Origin: Gammaproteobacteria bacterium
GTDB taxonomy: Bacteria; Pseudomonadota; Gammaproteobacteria; Steroidobacterales; JABDKV01
Assembly (NCBI GenBank): GCA_029862285.1
Contig: JAOTXR010000040.1
Location: 1-10,045, forward strand
Length of the DNA: 10,045 bases
Direction: 5' to 3'
The notes under the pieces were generated by a model. It was not told where the DNA came from, made no database searches, and worked only from the letters and a program-made list of their open reading frames with translations. Both the position numbers and the translations under genes were made by a program. Shown one piece after another: positions 1 through 6,597 of this stretch. Each line of letters starts with the position of its first letter. Position 1 is the first letter of the stretch.

Positions 1-56
1 AAAGCCGCCGGCCCGGGAGCCGTAATCCTCGAGTTGCCGGTGCGGGATGGGGAAAA

Positions 57-132
57 TGGTGGGGGCACTAGGATTCGAACCTAGGACCAGCGGCTTAAAA
101 GGCCGATGCTCTACCGACTGAGCTATACCCCC
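57..132 (-). tRNA. tRNA-Lys, anticodon UUU, with encoded CCA
   Basis: This is a complete 76-nt cloverleaf on the minus strand. The 7-bp acceptor stem pairs GGGGGTA with TGCCCCC, including one T-G wobble. The D stem is GCTC/GAGC with an 8-nt loop. The anticodon loop CTTTTAA places UUU at positions 34-36, and the T arm CTAGG/CCTAG encloses TTCGAAT. The discriminator A and an encoded CCA follow (ACCA at 60-57). The tRNA decodes AAA and AAG lysine codons. The top base pair of the anticodon stem is not formed: position 27 is T and position 43 is C. It lies after queC, where Pseudomonas also has tRNA-Lys (recalled synteny), and has a plausible promoter of its own just upstream. No clear intrinsic terminator is visible in the 56 nt left before the window edge. 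Confidence 0.97.
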
Positions 133-165
133 GCAACATCGCGGCACCGGTGTTCGCAGCCGCGC

Positions 166-193
166 ATGATACCGCACCGCGGCGCGTGTTCAA
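166..193 (-). promoter_or_regulatory. Probable sigma70 promoter for tRNA-Lys
   Basis: On the minus strand a -35-like TTGAAC (193-188; first four bases match TTGACA) is followed after 16 nt by TATCAT (171-166), a five-of-six match to TATAAT. A GC-rich stretch, GCGCGGC, follows the -10, as is common at stable-RNA promoters under stringent control. Transcription would start near 159, giving a leader of about 27 nt before the mature tRNA 5' end at 132. The element begins five bases after the queC stop, in the only gap of more than 30 bp in the window. The motif match is seen directly; promoter activity and stringent control are inferred. Confidence 0.6.
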
Positions 194-197
194 CACT

Positions 198-872
198 TCA
201 TTGGTAGCGCGTCGGGTCAGGCAGGCCGGCATCGCTAAAGCCGTTGCGCCTGAGCGCACAGGATTCGCACCGTCCACACGCCCGACCGTGGCTGTCCGCC
301 TGGTAGCAGGACACCGTCTGTGCATAGTCTACGCCGAGCTGCGTTCCGGTCTTGATGATCTGGCCCTTGGTCATGTCGATCAGCGGCGCATGTATACGCA
401 GCGGCATCCCCTCCACGCCCGCCCTGGTCGCAACAGCCGCCAGTTGCTCGAAGGCATCGATGAAAGCCGGGCGACAGTCCGGATAGCCGGAATAGTCAAC
501 CGCGTTAACCCCGACAAAGATATGGCTGGCGTGTACTACTTCAGACCAGGCCAAAGCCAGCGCCAGCAGGACCGTGTTGCGGGCCGGTACGTAAGTTACC
601 GGTATGCCCTCAGTCCGTTGTTCAGGTACAGCGATTTCCGGATCGGTCAGCGCCGAACCGCCGAGCGACCCGAGATCTGCCCCGACGACACGATGCTCAT
701 GCGCCCCCAGCGCGCTGGCGATTTTATCGGCGGCATCGAGTTCAGCATCATGCCTTTGACCGTAAAAAACGCTCAACGCATAACACAGGTAGCCTTCATT
801 GCGTGCAATCGCCAGCGTCGTGGCAGAATCCAGCCCGCCCGACAGCAATACTACGGCTCGCGATTCTGTCAT
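198..872 (-). CDS. queC: 7-cyano-7-deazaguanine (preQ0) synthase QueC
   Basis: The 224-residue product matches QueC in length and content. QueC is the cytosolic ATP-dependent ligase that turns 7-carboxy-7-deazaguanine plus ammonia into preQ0, the step after QueE in queuosine synthesis. The PP-loop ATP-binding motif SGGLDS is at residues 11-16. The C-terminal zinc site is visible as Cys189, then C-x2-C-x2-C at residues 199, 202 and 205 within CGRCESC. An internal stretch around [17 protein letters not shown] is typical of the family. The ATG at 872 shares its A with the TGA stop of queE (TGATG), so translation is probably coupled to queE, which makes its substrate. QueD and QueF are not in the window. 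The chosen start needs no extension, since SGGLDS sits close to the N-terminus as expected. Confidence 0.96.
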   Translation of the reverse strand: MTESRAVVLLSGGLDSATTLAIARNEGYLCYALSVFYGQRHDAELDAADKIASALGAHEHRVVGADLGSLGGSALTDPEIAVPEQRTEGIPVTYVPARNTVLLALALAWSEVVHASHIFVGVNAVDYSGYPDCRPAFIDAFEQLAAVATRAGVEGMPLRIHAPLIDMTKGQIIKTGTQLGVDYAQTVSCYQADSHGRACGRCESCALRRNGFSDAGLPDPTRYQ

Positions 873-1549
873 CAGCGCCCGGGCTCCTCACCCCAAAGAA
901 ACTTGTGCAGCTGTATCTGGAAACGCACCTGCAGCCCATCGTCGAGTATCCAACCGGCCAGCTCGGCAGCATTTAGCTGACCATAGCTCGAAGAATAAAA
1001 TACCTGGCAACGTGACAGCAGTTTGTGGGCGCCGATAAATTCGCCCGCCCATTGATAGTCTGCACGATCGCAAATGACAAACTTGACCTGATCCTGCCCC
1101 GTCAGCAGCGACAGGTTTTCCAGGAGATTTCGGTGGGATTCACCCGATCCGGGTGTTTTGATGTCCAGCACCCGGGCGACGCGGGGATCGACGACATCGA
1201 TATCGAAGGCTCCGCTGGTCTCAATCGACACCGTATAGCCGGCATCGCACAACCGCGCCAACAAACCGGCGCAATTTTTCTGCGCCAGCGGCTCGCCCCC
1301 GGTAACGCAGACATGAGATGTCGAATGCTCATCGACCGCTGTCAGAATGCTGTCGAAATCCATCCACCGGCCGCCAAAAAAAGCGTACGACGTATCACAG
1401 TACTGACAACGCAACGGGCAACCGGTCAGACGGATAAAAACGGTTGGTATACCGCTGGTTGCGGCCTCGCCCTGAAGAGAATGAAATATCTCGGTGATCT
1501 TGAGCCGTTCAGCTGCCGGCAACTCGTCTTTTCGGACTGCGTTATCCAC
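872..1549 (-). CDS. queE: 7-carboxy-7-deazaguanine synthase QueE (radical SAM)
   Basis: QueE is a radical SAM enzyme that ring-contracts 6-carboxy-5,6,7,8-tetrahydropterin to 7-carboxy-7-deazaguanine in the queuosine pathway. The 225-residue product has the N-terminal family signature FHSLQGE (22-28). It also has the 4Fe-4S cysteine motif C-x3-C-x2-C at Cys44, Cys48 and Cys51 ([10 protein letters not shown]), and the SAM-binding VTGGEPL. The start is GTG at 1549, which lies 24 nt after the cpoB stop. The region between them, in the same frame, contains no ATG, and the next internal methionine (residue 63) is beyond the iron-sulfur site. A TTG at codon 10 is an alternative start. No good Shine-Dalgarno sequence is visible, so initiation may rely on coupling from cpoB. 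The TGA stop overlaps the queC ATG. Confidence 0.94.
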   Translation of the reverse strand: MDNAVRKDELPAAERLKITEIFHSLQGEAATSGIPTVFIRLTGCPLRCQYCDTSYAFFGGRWMDFDSILTAVDEHSTSHVCVTGGEPLAQKNCAGLLARLCDAGYTVSIETSGAFDIDVVDPRVARVLDIKTPGSGESHRNLLENLSLLTGQDQVKFVICDRADYQWAGEFIGAHKLLSRCQVFYSSSYGQLNAAELAGWILDDGLQVRFQIQLHKFLWGEEPGR

Positions 1550-1573
1550 GCTGCTTGGCTTGCGTATGCAGCG

Positions 1574-2332
1574 CTAGCGGCCCTCGCCGCTCATTCGCTC
1601 CAGGCGTTGCCCGGCGAGGCGTGCGGCAGTGGAATCGGGATGTTCGGCAATTACGTTTTGCAATGCGGCGCGAGCCTGGTCGTATTGTTTTAGCTCAAAG
1701 TGGCTGTAGCCGATCTTGAGTAACGCATCAGGAATTTTTCTGGATTCCGGATAATTGTCGACCACGCTTTTAAATTCAGTCAGCGCCTTGGTAAACTCCC
1801 GCTCGACATAAAGCGCCTCGGCGAACCAATACTGGGCGTTGTCGACCAGACTGCTCTGTGGATACATTTCCACAAATCGGGAAAAAGCGGCGCCGGCTTC
1901 GGCATAACGCCCTTCTTCCAACAGGCCAAATGCTGCCTTGTAGTCATCCCGATCATTGACCCCCGGTGACCCGGCGGCACTCTCAACCGAAGCTGCGAGC
2001 GGAGCAACGCCGCCGCGCTCCAATGCGTTCAACCGGCTGTCTATATCGACATACAGATCGCGTTGACGATTGCCTGCACCTTCGGCCTCAAAGGTCAGGG
2101 TTTCTACCTGGTTGCGCAACTCCCCCAGTTCGCCGCGAACCTGCTGCAACTCGGTCAGCAGGCTTACCAGCCCCTGGTTCTCGAGCACCCGCTCTACCTG
2201 CAGCATACGGGTCTCAAGTTCGGTAAGTTTCAGCAGCACCGGATCTTCCTCCGGCGGAATGGTTGCGCATGCGCCAAGGATGGCGCTCGTTAGCAGCACC
2301 ACCAGCCGTTTTTGAAACGATGTAAAAATCAA
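1574..2332 (-). CDS. cpoB: Tol-Pal-associated periplasmic protein CpoB (YbgF), apparent lipoprotein form
   Basis: CpoB links the Tol machine to PBP1B-driven peptidoglycan synthesis during envelope constriction (known for the E. coli protein). The 252-residue product has the expected architecture. A signal sequence comes first, then a heptad-rich coiled coil at about residues 33-105 that trimerises in homologues. A linker follows, then tetratricopeptide repeats at about 130-245 (for example YWFAEALY and IGYSHFEL). Unusually, the signal sequence ends in a lipobox-like LGAC with Cys22, followed by Ala-Thr rather than Asp, which would predict an outer-membrane lipoprotein; E. coli CpoB is soluble. 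The start is TTG at 2332, overlapping the pal TGA as TTGA. No ATG occurs between it and the upstream in-frame TAA, and a GGAG lies 11 nt upstream. The family call is firm; lipidation is inferred. Confidence 0.92.
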   Translation of the reverse strand: MIFTSFQKRLVVLLTSAILGACATIPPEEDPVLLKLTELETRMLQVERVLENQGLVSLLTELQQVRGELGELRNQVETLTFEAEGAGNRQRDLYVDIDSRLNALERGGVAPLAASVESAAGSPGVNDRDDYKAAFGLLEEGRYAEAGAAFSRFVEMYPQSSLVDNAQYWFAEALYVEREFTKALTEFKSVVDNYPESRKIPDALLKIGYSHFELKQYDQARAALQNVIAEHPDSTAARLAGQRLERMSGEGR

Positions 2333-2847
2333 CGGTAGATAATCTCCACTCGCCGGTTACGTGCCCAGGCCGATTCATTGTGGCCGGTATTGGCCGGCCG
2401 CTCCTCGCCATAACTGATCGTACTGATTTGATCGGTACCCACGCCTTGCAGCAACATTGCGCGGCGCACCGCGTGCGCACGACGCTCACCCAAACCAATG
2501 TTGTATTCACGCGAACCGCGTTCGTCGCAATGCCCTTCCAGCAAAATGCGTTGCGACGGATTACTCACGAGGTTTCGGGCATGGGCTTCAATGATGTCAA
2601 TAAACTCGGAACGAATTTCGCTCCGGTCATAATCGAAATACAGCGTCCGCTGACCCAACAGCTGACGTAATGCCAGTTCACGCTGTTCTTCGGCGGAAAG
2701 CGTTGGTTGTGTGGGCGCCGGCGCTGTTTGCGTCGTAGTCGGCTCTACCGGTGTTCTGTCCGCTTCCGGCTCGACCACTTTGGGGCCACCGCACGCGACC
2801 AGTGTCAGGAAAACCGCGATCAGCGGAATCGCTCGATTAATAGTCAT
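2329..2847 (-). CDS. pal: Peptidoglycan-associated lipoprotein Pal
   Basis: Pal is the outer-membrane lipoprotein that binds meso-diaminopimelate of peptidoglycan and, alternately, TolB. The product is 172 residues. It has a lipoprotein signal with lipobox LVAC (Cys19), then a Pro/Thr-rich linker at about residues 21-48. An OmpA-like domain follows with YFDYDRSEI and the binding-loop signature EGHCDERGS (104-112), then YNIGLGERRA. Cys107 takes a position that is Thr in E. coli Pal. I chose the ATG at 2847 because AGGAG ends 7 nt upstream and the signal peptide then has normal length. An in-frame ATG at 2874, immediately after the tolB stop, would add nine residues and leave the Shine-Dalgarno inside the gene. 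It lies 27 nt after tolB, the widest gap in the cluster, and overlaps cpoB by 4 nt. Confidence 0.97.
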   Translation of the reverse strand: MTINRAIPLIAVFLTLVACGGPKVVEPEADRTPVEPTTTQTAPAPTQPTLSAEEQRELALRQLLGQRTLYFDYDRSEIRSEFIDIIEAHARNLVSNPSQRILLEGHCDERGSREYNIGLGERRAHAVRRAMLLQGVGTDQISTISYGEERPANTGHNESAWARNRRVEIIYR

Positions 2848-2854
2848 GGACCCT

Positions 2855-2859
2855 CTCCT
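2855..2859 (-). promoter_or_regulatory. Ribosome binding site that fixes the pal start
   Basis: AGGAG on the minus strand ends 7 nt before the ATG at 2847. It decides between that start and an in-frame ATG 27 nt upstream at 2874. The upstream ATG abuts the tolB TAA stop and has no comparable site of its own. Confidence 0.8.
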
Positions 2860-2874
2860 AAATTGACCATTCAT

Positions 2875-4164
2875 TTACTGCACTGCGAACGGCGACCAGA
2901 CCGGCTCGCGTACATCGCCCTGTCGCGACACCAGCTGTTGATGGATACGGCCGTCCGTGGACACCGCAGCCAGCACGCCTAGACCATTATCCTCGGTAGC
3001 ATAGATGATCATACTGCCATTTGGGGCAAAACTGGGGGATTCATCCAGGCGACCCCTGGTTAGAACTTGCGTTGCGCCACTGCCCAGGTCGACCAAAGCG
3101 ATCCGGTAACTGCCACGATCGTTGTGGACCACGGCAATCTTCTGCTGAGTCGGCGAAAGACGCGGGCGGGCATTGTAATTACCCTCATAAGTGACCCGTT
3201 CCGGTGTACCGCCGGCCAGCGGGATCTGGTAAATCTGCGGAGTACGGGCACGATCGGAGGTAAAAAACAGCGTTTCGCCATCCACCGACCAGGCCGGCTC
3301 GGTGTCGATGCCAGAGTGCTCCGTAAGCCGCTGCAGTTTGGCTGTGTCGAGGTCAATGACGTGGATATCGACGTTGCCCCAGCTGTTTGACAATGCCAGG
3401 GCCAGACGCTGGCCGTCCGGTGACCAGGCCGGGGCGCCGTTGACGCCCGGACGCGCCGAAACGCGACGGCGCTGACCGGTTGCCAGCTCCTGAACATAAA
3501 TGGCGGTACCGACATTTTCGAAAGCCACGTAGGCCAGCCGTGAACTATCCGGTGACCAGGCCGGCGACATCAGCGGTTCGTTCGAACGCACGATGACTTG
3601 TTGGTTAGCCCCATCGGCGTCTGCGACGATCAGCTCGTATTCCCCGTCCTTGGCGCTGATGTAGGCAATCCGGGTCGAAAACGCCCCGCGCTCGCCGGTT
3701 AATGCCTCGTAAACCAGATCGCTCACCCGGTGAGCGGCAGCGCGTAGCGCGTCAGGACGCGCCGGAATCGTGTAGGCCAGGAGCTGTTCGCCGCGCACGA
3801 CGTCAAACAGCTGAAAGTCGACTGCAAAACGACCATCCGGCGACAGACCCAGTGAGCCGATAGCCACAACTTCCGCGCCCAGCAGACGCCAGTCGGCAAA
3901 GTCCACATCGGCACCAGACACTGGCTTCTCGATCATGTCGGCCCGGTCCATCGGCGCAAAACGGCCGCTGCGCTTCAGGTCGGCATCGACCACCGCCGCA
4001 ATATCCAGCGGTGCGCTGCTGTCACCGGCCCAGCCGAAAGGCACGATGGCCACCGGAATCGCATCACTGACGCCCTCACGGACTATCACCGTCAGGTCGG
4101 CCAAGGCCGGCCCGGCACAGCAAATCAGCGTCAGACTCAGAATAACTCTAGTTTTCAGGCTCAA
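2875..4164 (-). CDS. tolB: Tol-Pal system beta-propeller protein TolB
   Basis: TolB is the soluble periplasmic protein that shuttles between TolA and Pal and controls Pal release. The 429-residue product has the usual family length. It starts with a signal peptide of about 22 residues ending in GPALA before DLTVIV. An N-terminal mixed domain follows to about residue 160. The C-terminal beta-propeller then shows repeated blades, each carrying a W-S-P/V-D-G/S type motif: SPAWSPDSSRLAY, APAWSPDGQRLAL, EPAWSVDGETLFF, RPRLSPTQQKIAV, SPSFAPNGSMIIY and a closing EPVWSPF. The start is TTG at 4164. It is supported by GAGGG 6 nt upstream, the correct signal peptide and the lack of an ATG before the signal. 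The first 17 nt lie inside the 3' end of tolA, so tolB expression is probably coupled to tolA. Confidence 0.97.
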   Translation of the reverse strand: MSLKTRVILSLTLICCAGPALADLTVIVREGVSDAIPVAIVPFGWAGDSSAPLDIAAVVDADLKRSGRFAPMDRADMIEKPVSGADVDFADWRLLGAEVVAIGSLGLSPDGRFAVDFQLFDVVRGEQLLAYTIPARPDALRAAAHRVSDLVYEALTGERGAFSTRIAYISAKDGEYELIVADADGANQQVIVRSNEPLMSPAWSPDSSRLAYVAFENVGTAIYVQELATGQRRRVSARPGVNGAPAWSPDGQRLALALSNSWGNVDIHVIDLDTAKLQRLTEHSGIDTEPAWSVDGETLFFTSDRARTPQIYQIPLAGGTPERVTYEGNYNARPRLSPTQQKIAVVHNDRGSYRIALVDLGSGATQVLTRGRLDESPSFAPNGSMIIYATEDNGLGVLAAVSTDGRIHQQLVSRQGDVREPVWSPFAVQ

Positions 4165-5059
4165 AAAGCACCCTCACTTTTCGGTCAAATAATCGCGGAT
4201 CAGACGGTGGCGGCAAAGGCGACGCCTTGTAAACGGCGGCCTCAATGGAACGCACCACCGCCGCATCGCCATTGCAACTTACGATTTGTACATCGGTGAC
4301 CTCGCCACCCGGGATCTGCGTCAGCAGCAGCTCACACTTCAATCCTGCCAATGCACCCGGTGGCTGAATCCAGTTGCGCACAATACGTTGACGGATCAGA
4401 ATCCTGTATTCATCGAGCAATCCCGACTCTTCAGCGTCCCGCCGTGCAGTCTCTTCGGCAATGGCACGCTGCAATTGTTCCTCTCGATCTGCCTGTAACG
4501 CCGCCTCCCTGGCCGCTTTTTGCCGCGCAGCCTCCTCTTTTTTGCGCTGTTCGGCCACTGCGGCCAGGCGCTGCTCCTCTTTAATCCTGGCTTCGGCCAG
4601 CTCGGCCAGGCGTTTTTTCTCAGTCTCGGCCTGAGCCTGGCGCTCTGTGGCCTCACGCTGTTCCCGCTCCACCCGTTCGCGCTCGGCCTGCTCGCGTTGC
4701 CGTGCCTGCTCGCGGTCACGCTGTTCAGCCGCTTTGCGCTCACGGGTCAGTTTGGCCAGACGCTCTTCTTCCTTTTGCCTCTGTGCCCGTGCTTGCTCAG
4801 CCTGTGCATCCAGGTCGCGCTGGCGTTGCTCCTCGGCAGCCTTGATGCGCTTGTCAGTCGCCTCCAGCTTTGCCAGCTCAGCGGCGATCATCGATTCATC
4901 GACAACTGCCGCCTGAATCGCCAACGCCGGTGGCGGCAATGACGCATTGCTGAATTGCTGCAAGGCAAAACTGACCGTCAGGAACACCAGCAATAGCCCG
5001 TGCAGGACGATGGAAAAAAACAACGCTGAAAAATAGCCCGGTTGCATACCAGGACTCAC
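4148..5059 (-). CDS. tolA: Tol-Pal energy-transducing protein TolA
   Basis: TolA spans the periplasm and transmits TolQ-TolR motor force to TolB and Pal. The 303-residue product has the classic three domains. Domain I is an N-terminal membrane segment at about residues 10-32 carrying the Ser16-x3-His20 motif that contacts TolQ-TolR. Domain II is a long helix at about 55-212, almost entirely Lys, Glu, Gln, Arg and Ala. Domain III, from about residue 216, is a TonB-like C-terminal domain with RNWIQPPG and PGGEVTDVQI. It has two cysteines (about 242 and 262) that could form the domain's disulfide. I give the GTG at 5059, which overlaps the tolR TGA as GTGA. ATG at 5047 (residue 5) is an equally reasonable start that changes no domain, and neither has a strong Shine-Dalgarno. 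The gene overlaps tolB by 17 nt. Confidence 0.95.
   Translation of the reverse strand: MSPGMQPGYFSALFFSIVLHGLLLVFLTVSFALQQFSNASLPPPALAIQAAVVDESMIAAELAKLEATDKRIKAAEEQRQRDLDAQAEQARAQRQKEEERLAKLTRERKAAEQRDREQARQREQAERERVEREQREATERQAQAETEKKRLAELAEARIKEEQRLAAVAEQRKKEEAARQKAAREAALQADREEQLQRAIAEETARRDAEESGLLDEYRILIRQRIVRNWIQPPGALAGLKCELLLTQIPGGEVTDVQIVSCNGDAAVVRSIEAAVYKASPLPPPSDPRLFDRKVRVLFEPEN
4171..4175 (-). promoter_or_regulatory. Ribosome binding site supporting the TTG start of tolB
   Basis: GAGGG on the minus strand ends 6 nt before TTG at 4164. It lies within the last codons of tolA. It is the main support for a TTG start, since no ATG is available ahead of the TolB signal peptide. Confidence 0.7.
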
Positions 5060-5508
5060 TGCCGCACAACCGGCGGCACCTCGGGTGGGTCAGTCACGAA
5101 ACCGACTTTTTCGGCACCAGCGGCCTGCAATAACACCATGCCCTCGACCACCCGCCCGTATGGGACAGCTTTGTCGGCGCGCACGAGCATCGGCGTCTTT
5201 GCCTCGCGCCGCAGTACCGCGGCGGCGCGCGCGACGATTATGCGGGCTTCGACAGGTTTGTCTTCATCGGCACCGATGTTCAGATAAAAGTCGCCGTTTT
5301 CCGTCACCGTCAGGATCAACGGCTCGGTCTGTCGCAGGAGTTCTGTGTCCAGTGGCTCAGCGTCTGCGGAAGGCAAATCGACTTCCACGCCCTGGGTCAG
5401 CAATGGCGCCGTAATCATGAAAATGATCAGCAACACCAGCATCACGTCGATGTACGGCACGACGTTGATTTCACCCATGAGTCTGCGACCCTTGCGTGTG
5501 CCGGCCAT
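5056..5508 (-). CDS. tolR: Tol-Pal proton-channel protein TolR
   Basis: TolR is the ExbD-family partner of TolQ. A TolR dimer sits inside a TolQ pentamer and uses the proton gradient to drive TolA. The 150-residue product has a short cytosolic N-terminus (RKGRRLMGEINVVPYID). The essential membrane-embedded aspartate is Asp21 in PYIDVMLVLLIIFM, equivalent to Asp23 of E. coli. One transmembrane helix at about 20-38 is followed by a periplasmic ExbD-like domain to the C-terminus, including PSADAEPL and VRADKAVPYG. The ATG at 5508 lies 3 nt after the tolQ stop (TAG GGA ATG), with a G-rich run overlapping the end of tolQ as a possible ribosome site. The TGA stop overlaps the proposed GTG start of tolA by 4 nt. 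Length and motifs are typical, with nothing broken. Confidence 0.97.
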   Translation of the reverse strand: MAGTRKGRRLMGEINVVPYIDVMLVLLIIFMITAPLLTQGVEVDLPSADAEPLDTELLRQTEPLILTVTENGDFYLNIGADEDKPVEARIIVARAAAVLRREAKTPMLVRADKAVPYGRVVEGMVLLQAAGAEKVGFVTDPPEVPPVVRQ

Positions 5509-5511
5509 TCC

Positions 5512-6189
5512 CTAACCCCCGGGACGCGCGTGGCGCTGCAGAATGGCCGAGAATTCTTCGGTGAAGGTGTCAAAACGACTCTCGAGCCGGTCGACCTGGT
5601 CGGCGTATCGATTGTAGAAAATCACCGCCGGTATCGCAGCGAACAATCCCATCGCCGTGGCTATCAGTGCTTCGGCTATGCCCGGTGCCACCATCGATAA
5701 CGTCGCATGCTGCACGTTGCCCAGTGCCCGGAACGAATTCATGATGCCCCATACCGTGCCAAACAAACCGACGTAAGGGCTGGTTGACCCTACCGTGGCC
5801 AATGTGGCCAGACTCTGCTCCAGCCGGTCGATTTCCTTCATTTGCGACACTTTCATCGCGCGTCTGGCACCTTCGAGCATTTTGTCGGCCGACACGGCCG
5901 CATGGGTACGCAATTTTTCGAACTCGGAAAAACCGGCTTCGAAAATCCCTTCCATTGCGACTGCATTGGCCTCCCGAGTGACCACGCTGCGGTACATCCC
6001 CTCGAGGTCGCCACCGGACCAGAACTTGGTTTCGAAATCATCTGACGCTGCGCGGGCACCACGAATAACCCTGCGTTTTTGAACAATAATGGCCCACGAA
6101 GCAATGGACGCGAGCAGCAGTGCCAGCATCACCAGCTGCACGACCAGGCTGGCCTCAAGAATCAGGTTGATGAACGACATTTCCATCAT
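5512..6189 (-). CDS. tolQ: Tol-Pal proton-channel protein TolQ
   Basis: TolQ is the MotA/TolQ/ExbB-family inner-membrane protein that forms the pentameric stator around TolR. From the ATG at 6189 the product is 225 residues, close to E. coli's 230. The first transmembrane helix is at about 16-36 (VMLALLLASIASWAIIVQKR). A cytosolic domain with TKFWSGGDLEGMYR follows, then two helices in the family signature region at about 130-195. That region reads SPYVGLFGTVWGIMNSF, then MVAPGIAEALIATAMGLFAAIPAV. The reading frame is open further upstream, but that part is an out-of-frame shadow of ybgC. A full consensus AAGGAGG at 6206-6200 lies 10 nt before this ATG and 7 nt before an in-frame GTG at 6192. 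ATGs at 6186 and 6180 are further options. The ATG shares one base with the ybgC TGA stop (TGATG). Confidence 0.97.
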   Translation of the reverse strand: MMEMSFINLILEASLVVQLVMLALLLASIASWAIIVQKRRVIRGARAASDDFETKFWSGGDLEGMYRSVVTREANAVAMEGIFEAGFSEFEKLRTHAAVSADKMLEGARRAMKVSQMKEIDRLEQSLATLATVGSTSPYVGLFGTVWGIMNSFRALGNVQHATLSMVAPGIAEALIATAMGLFAAIPAVIFYNRYADQVDRLESRFDTFTEEFSAILQRHARPGG

Positions 6190-6587
6190 CACGCTGCAGC
6201 CTCCTTGAGCCCGCGCGGCAAGCGGCTGGGCCGCAGCGTCTCGGCGTTGACACAGCCGACCCGCACGTTTGCCTGGCATAGCGACTCATCGCCACGAAAA
6301 ACTCTCTGGGCGAATGTCAGACTGGCATGCTTCAGCTCGGTAACACTCACGCTGACTTCCAGTGCATCGTTGAACCTCGCTGGACTTTGGTACTGAATGT
6401 CGACCGCGACCACCACAAAAATGACCCCTTGCTCAACCCGAAGCGCGTCTTGCTCGACACCGATCCGGCGTAGCCACTCAGTTCGCGCCCGCTCCATGAA
6501 TCGCAGGTAGTTGGCGTAATAAACCACACCACCGGCATCGGTATCCTCATAGTAAACGCGCACCGGCCATAAAAAGGTTTCGCTCAT
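6189..6587 (-). CDS. ybgC: YbgC-type hotdog acyl-CoA thioesterase
   Basis: YbgC is a cytosolic hotdog-fold thioesterase that hydrolyses acyl-CoA or acyl-ACP thioesters. It is commonly the first gene of tol-pal operons, and a link to phospholipid metabolism at the membrane has been proposed. The 132-residue product carries the family signature near its N-terminus: VYYEDTDAGGVVYYANYL, with probable catalytic Asp17, then FMERARTEWLRR. Tyr24 occupies the place of the histidine in E. coli (VVYHA). Tyrosine also occurs at this place in the related 4-hydroxybenzoyl-CoA thioesterases, so activity is still expected. The true start is ATG at 6587, which matches family N-termini (SETFLWPVRVYYEDTD). The open frame upstream is a shadow of ruvB. 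It lies 10 nt after ruvB with only a weak ribosome site and overlaps tolQ by one base. Confidence 0.95.
   Translation of the reverse strand: MSETFLWPVRVYYEDTDAGGVVYYANYLRFMERARTEWLRRIGVEQDALRVEQGVIFVVVAVDIQYQSPARFNDALEVSVSVTELKHASLTFAQRVFRGDESLCQANVRVGCVNAETLRPSRLPRGLKEAAA
6200..6206 (-). promoter_or_regulatory. Full-consensus ribosome binding site for tolQ
   Basis: AAGGAGG on the minus strand is the strongest Shine-Dalgarno sequence I found in the window, and it lies inside the 3' end of ybgC. It is 7 nt from GTG at 6192 and 10 nt from ATG at 6189, so it restricts the tolQ start to these few codons. High TolQ output would suit its 5:2 ratio to TolR, which is inference. Confidence 0.75.
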
Positions 6588-6597
6588 GCCAGGCTGT

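Noticed and set aside
1..22. GC-rich palindromic sequence at the left edge (GCCGGC, CCCGGG) followed on the minus strand by TTT, possibly a terminator after tRNA-Lys.
   Set aside because: I could not fold one continuous stem ending at the T run, and the sequence is cut by the window edge. More sequence to the left would decide it.
145..152. Palindrome CACCGGTG between queC and the tRNA as a possible operator.
   Set aside because: It is a single 8-bp palindrome in GC-rich DNA with no second copy and no adjacent regulator, so it may be chance.
150..980. Long plus-strand open frame of 276 codons opposite queC.
   Set aside because: It is antisense to a well-supported enzyme with intact motifs, is Arg/Gln/Pro-rich with no recognisable domain, and runs across the tRNA promoter region and into queE.
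1025..1693. Plus-strand open frame of 222 codons opposite queE and the end of cpoB.
   Set aside because: It is antisense to two intact conserved genes, has no visible domain, and has no ribosome site of note.
4420..4895. Low-complexity, repeat-like DNA in the middle of tolA.
   Set aside because: No exact repeat unit is visible. It reflects the biased amino-acid content of TolA's long helix, which is normal for the family.
4520..4942. Plus-strand open frame rich in Leu and Phe that looks like a membrane protein.
   Set aside because: It is the complement of the Lys/Glu/Ala/Gln-rich helix of TolA, whose codons read as Leu, Phe, Cys and Ser on the other strand. It is a composition artefact.
6190..6279. 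N-terminal extension of tolQ by 30 residues.
   Set aside because: It is out-of-frame ybgC sequence. The AAGGAGG at 6206-6200 lies inside it and points to starts at 6192-6186.
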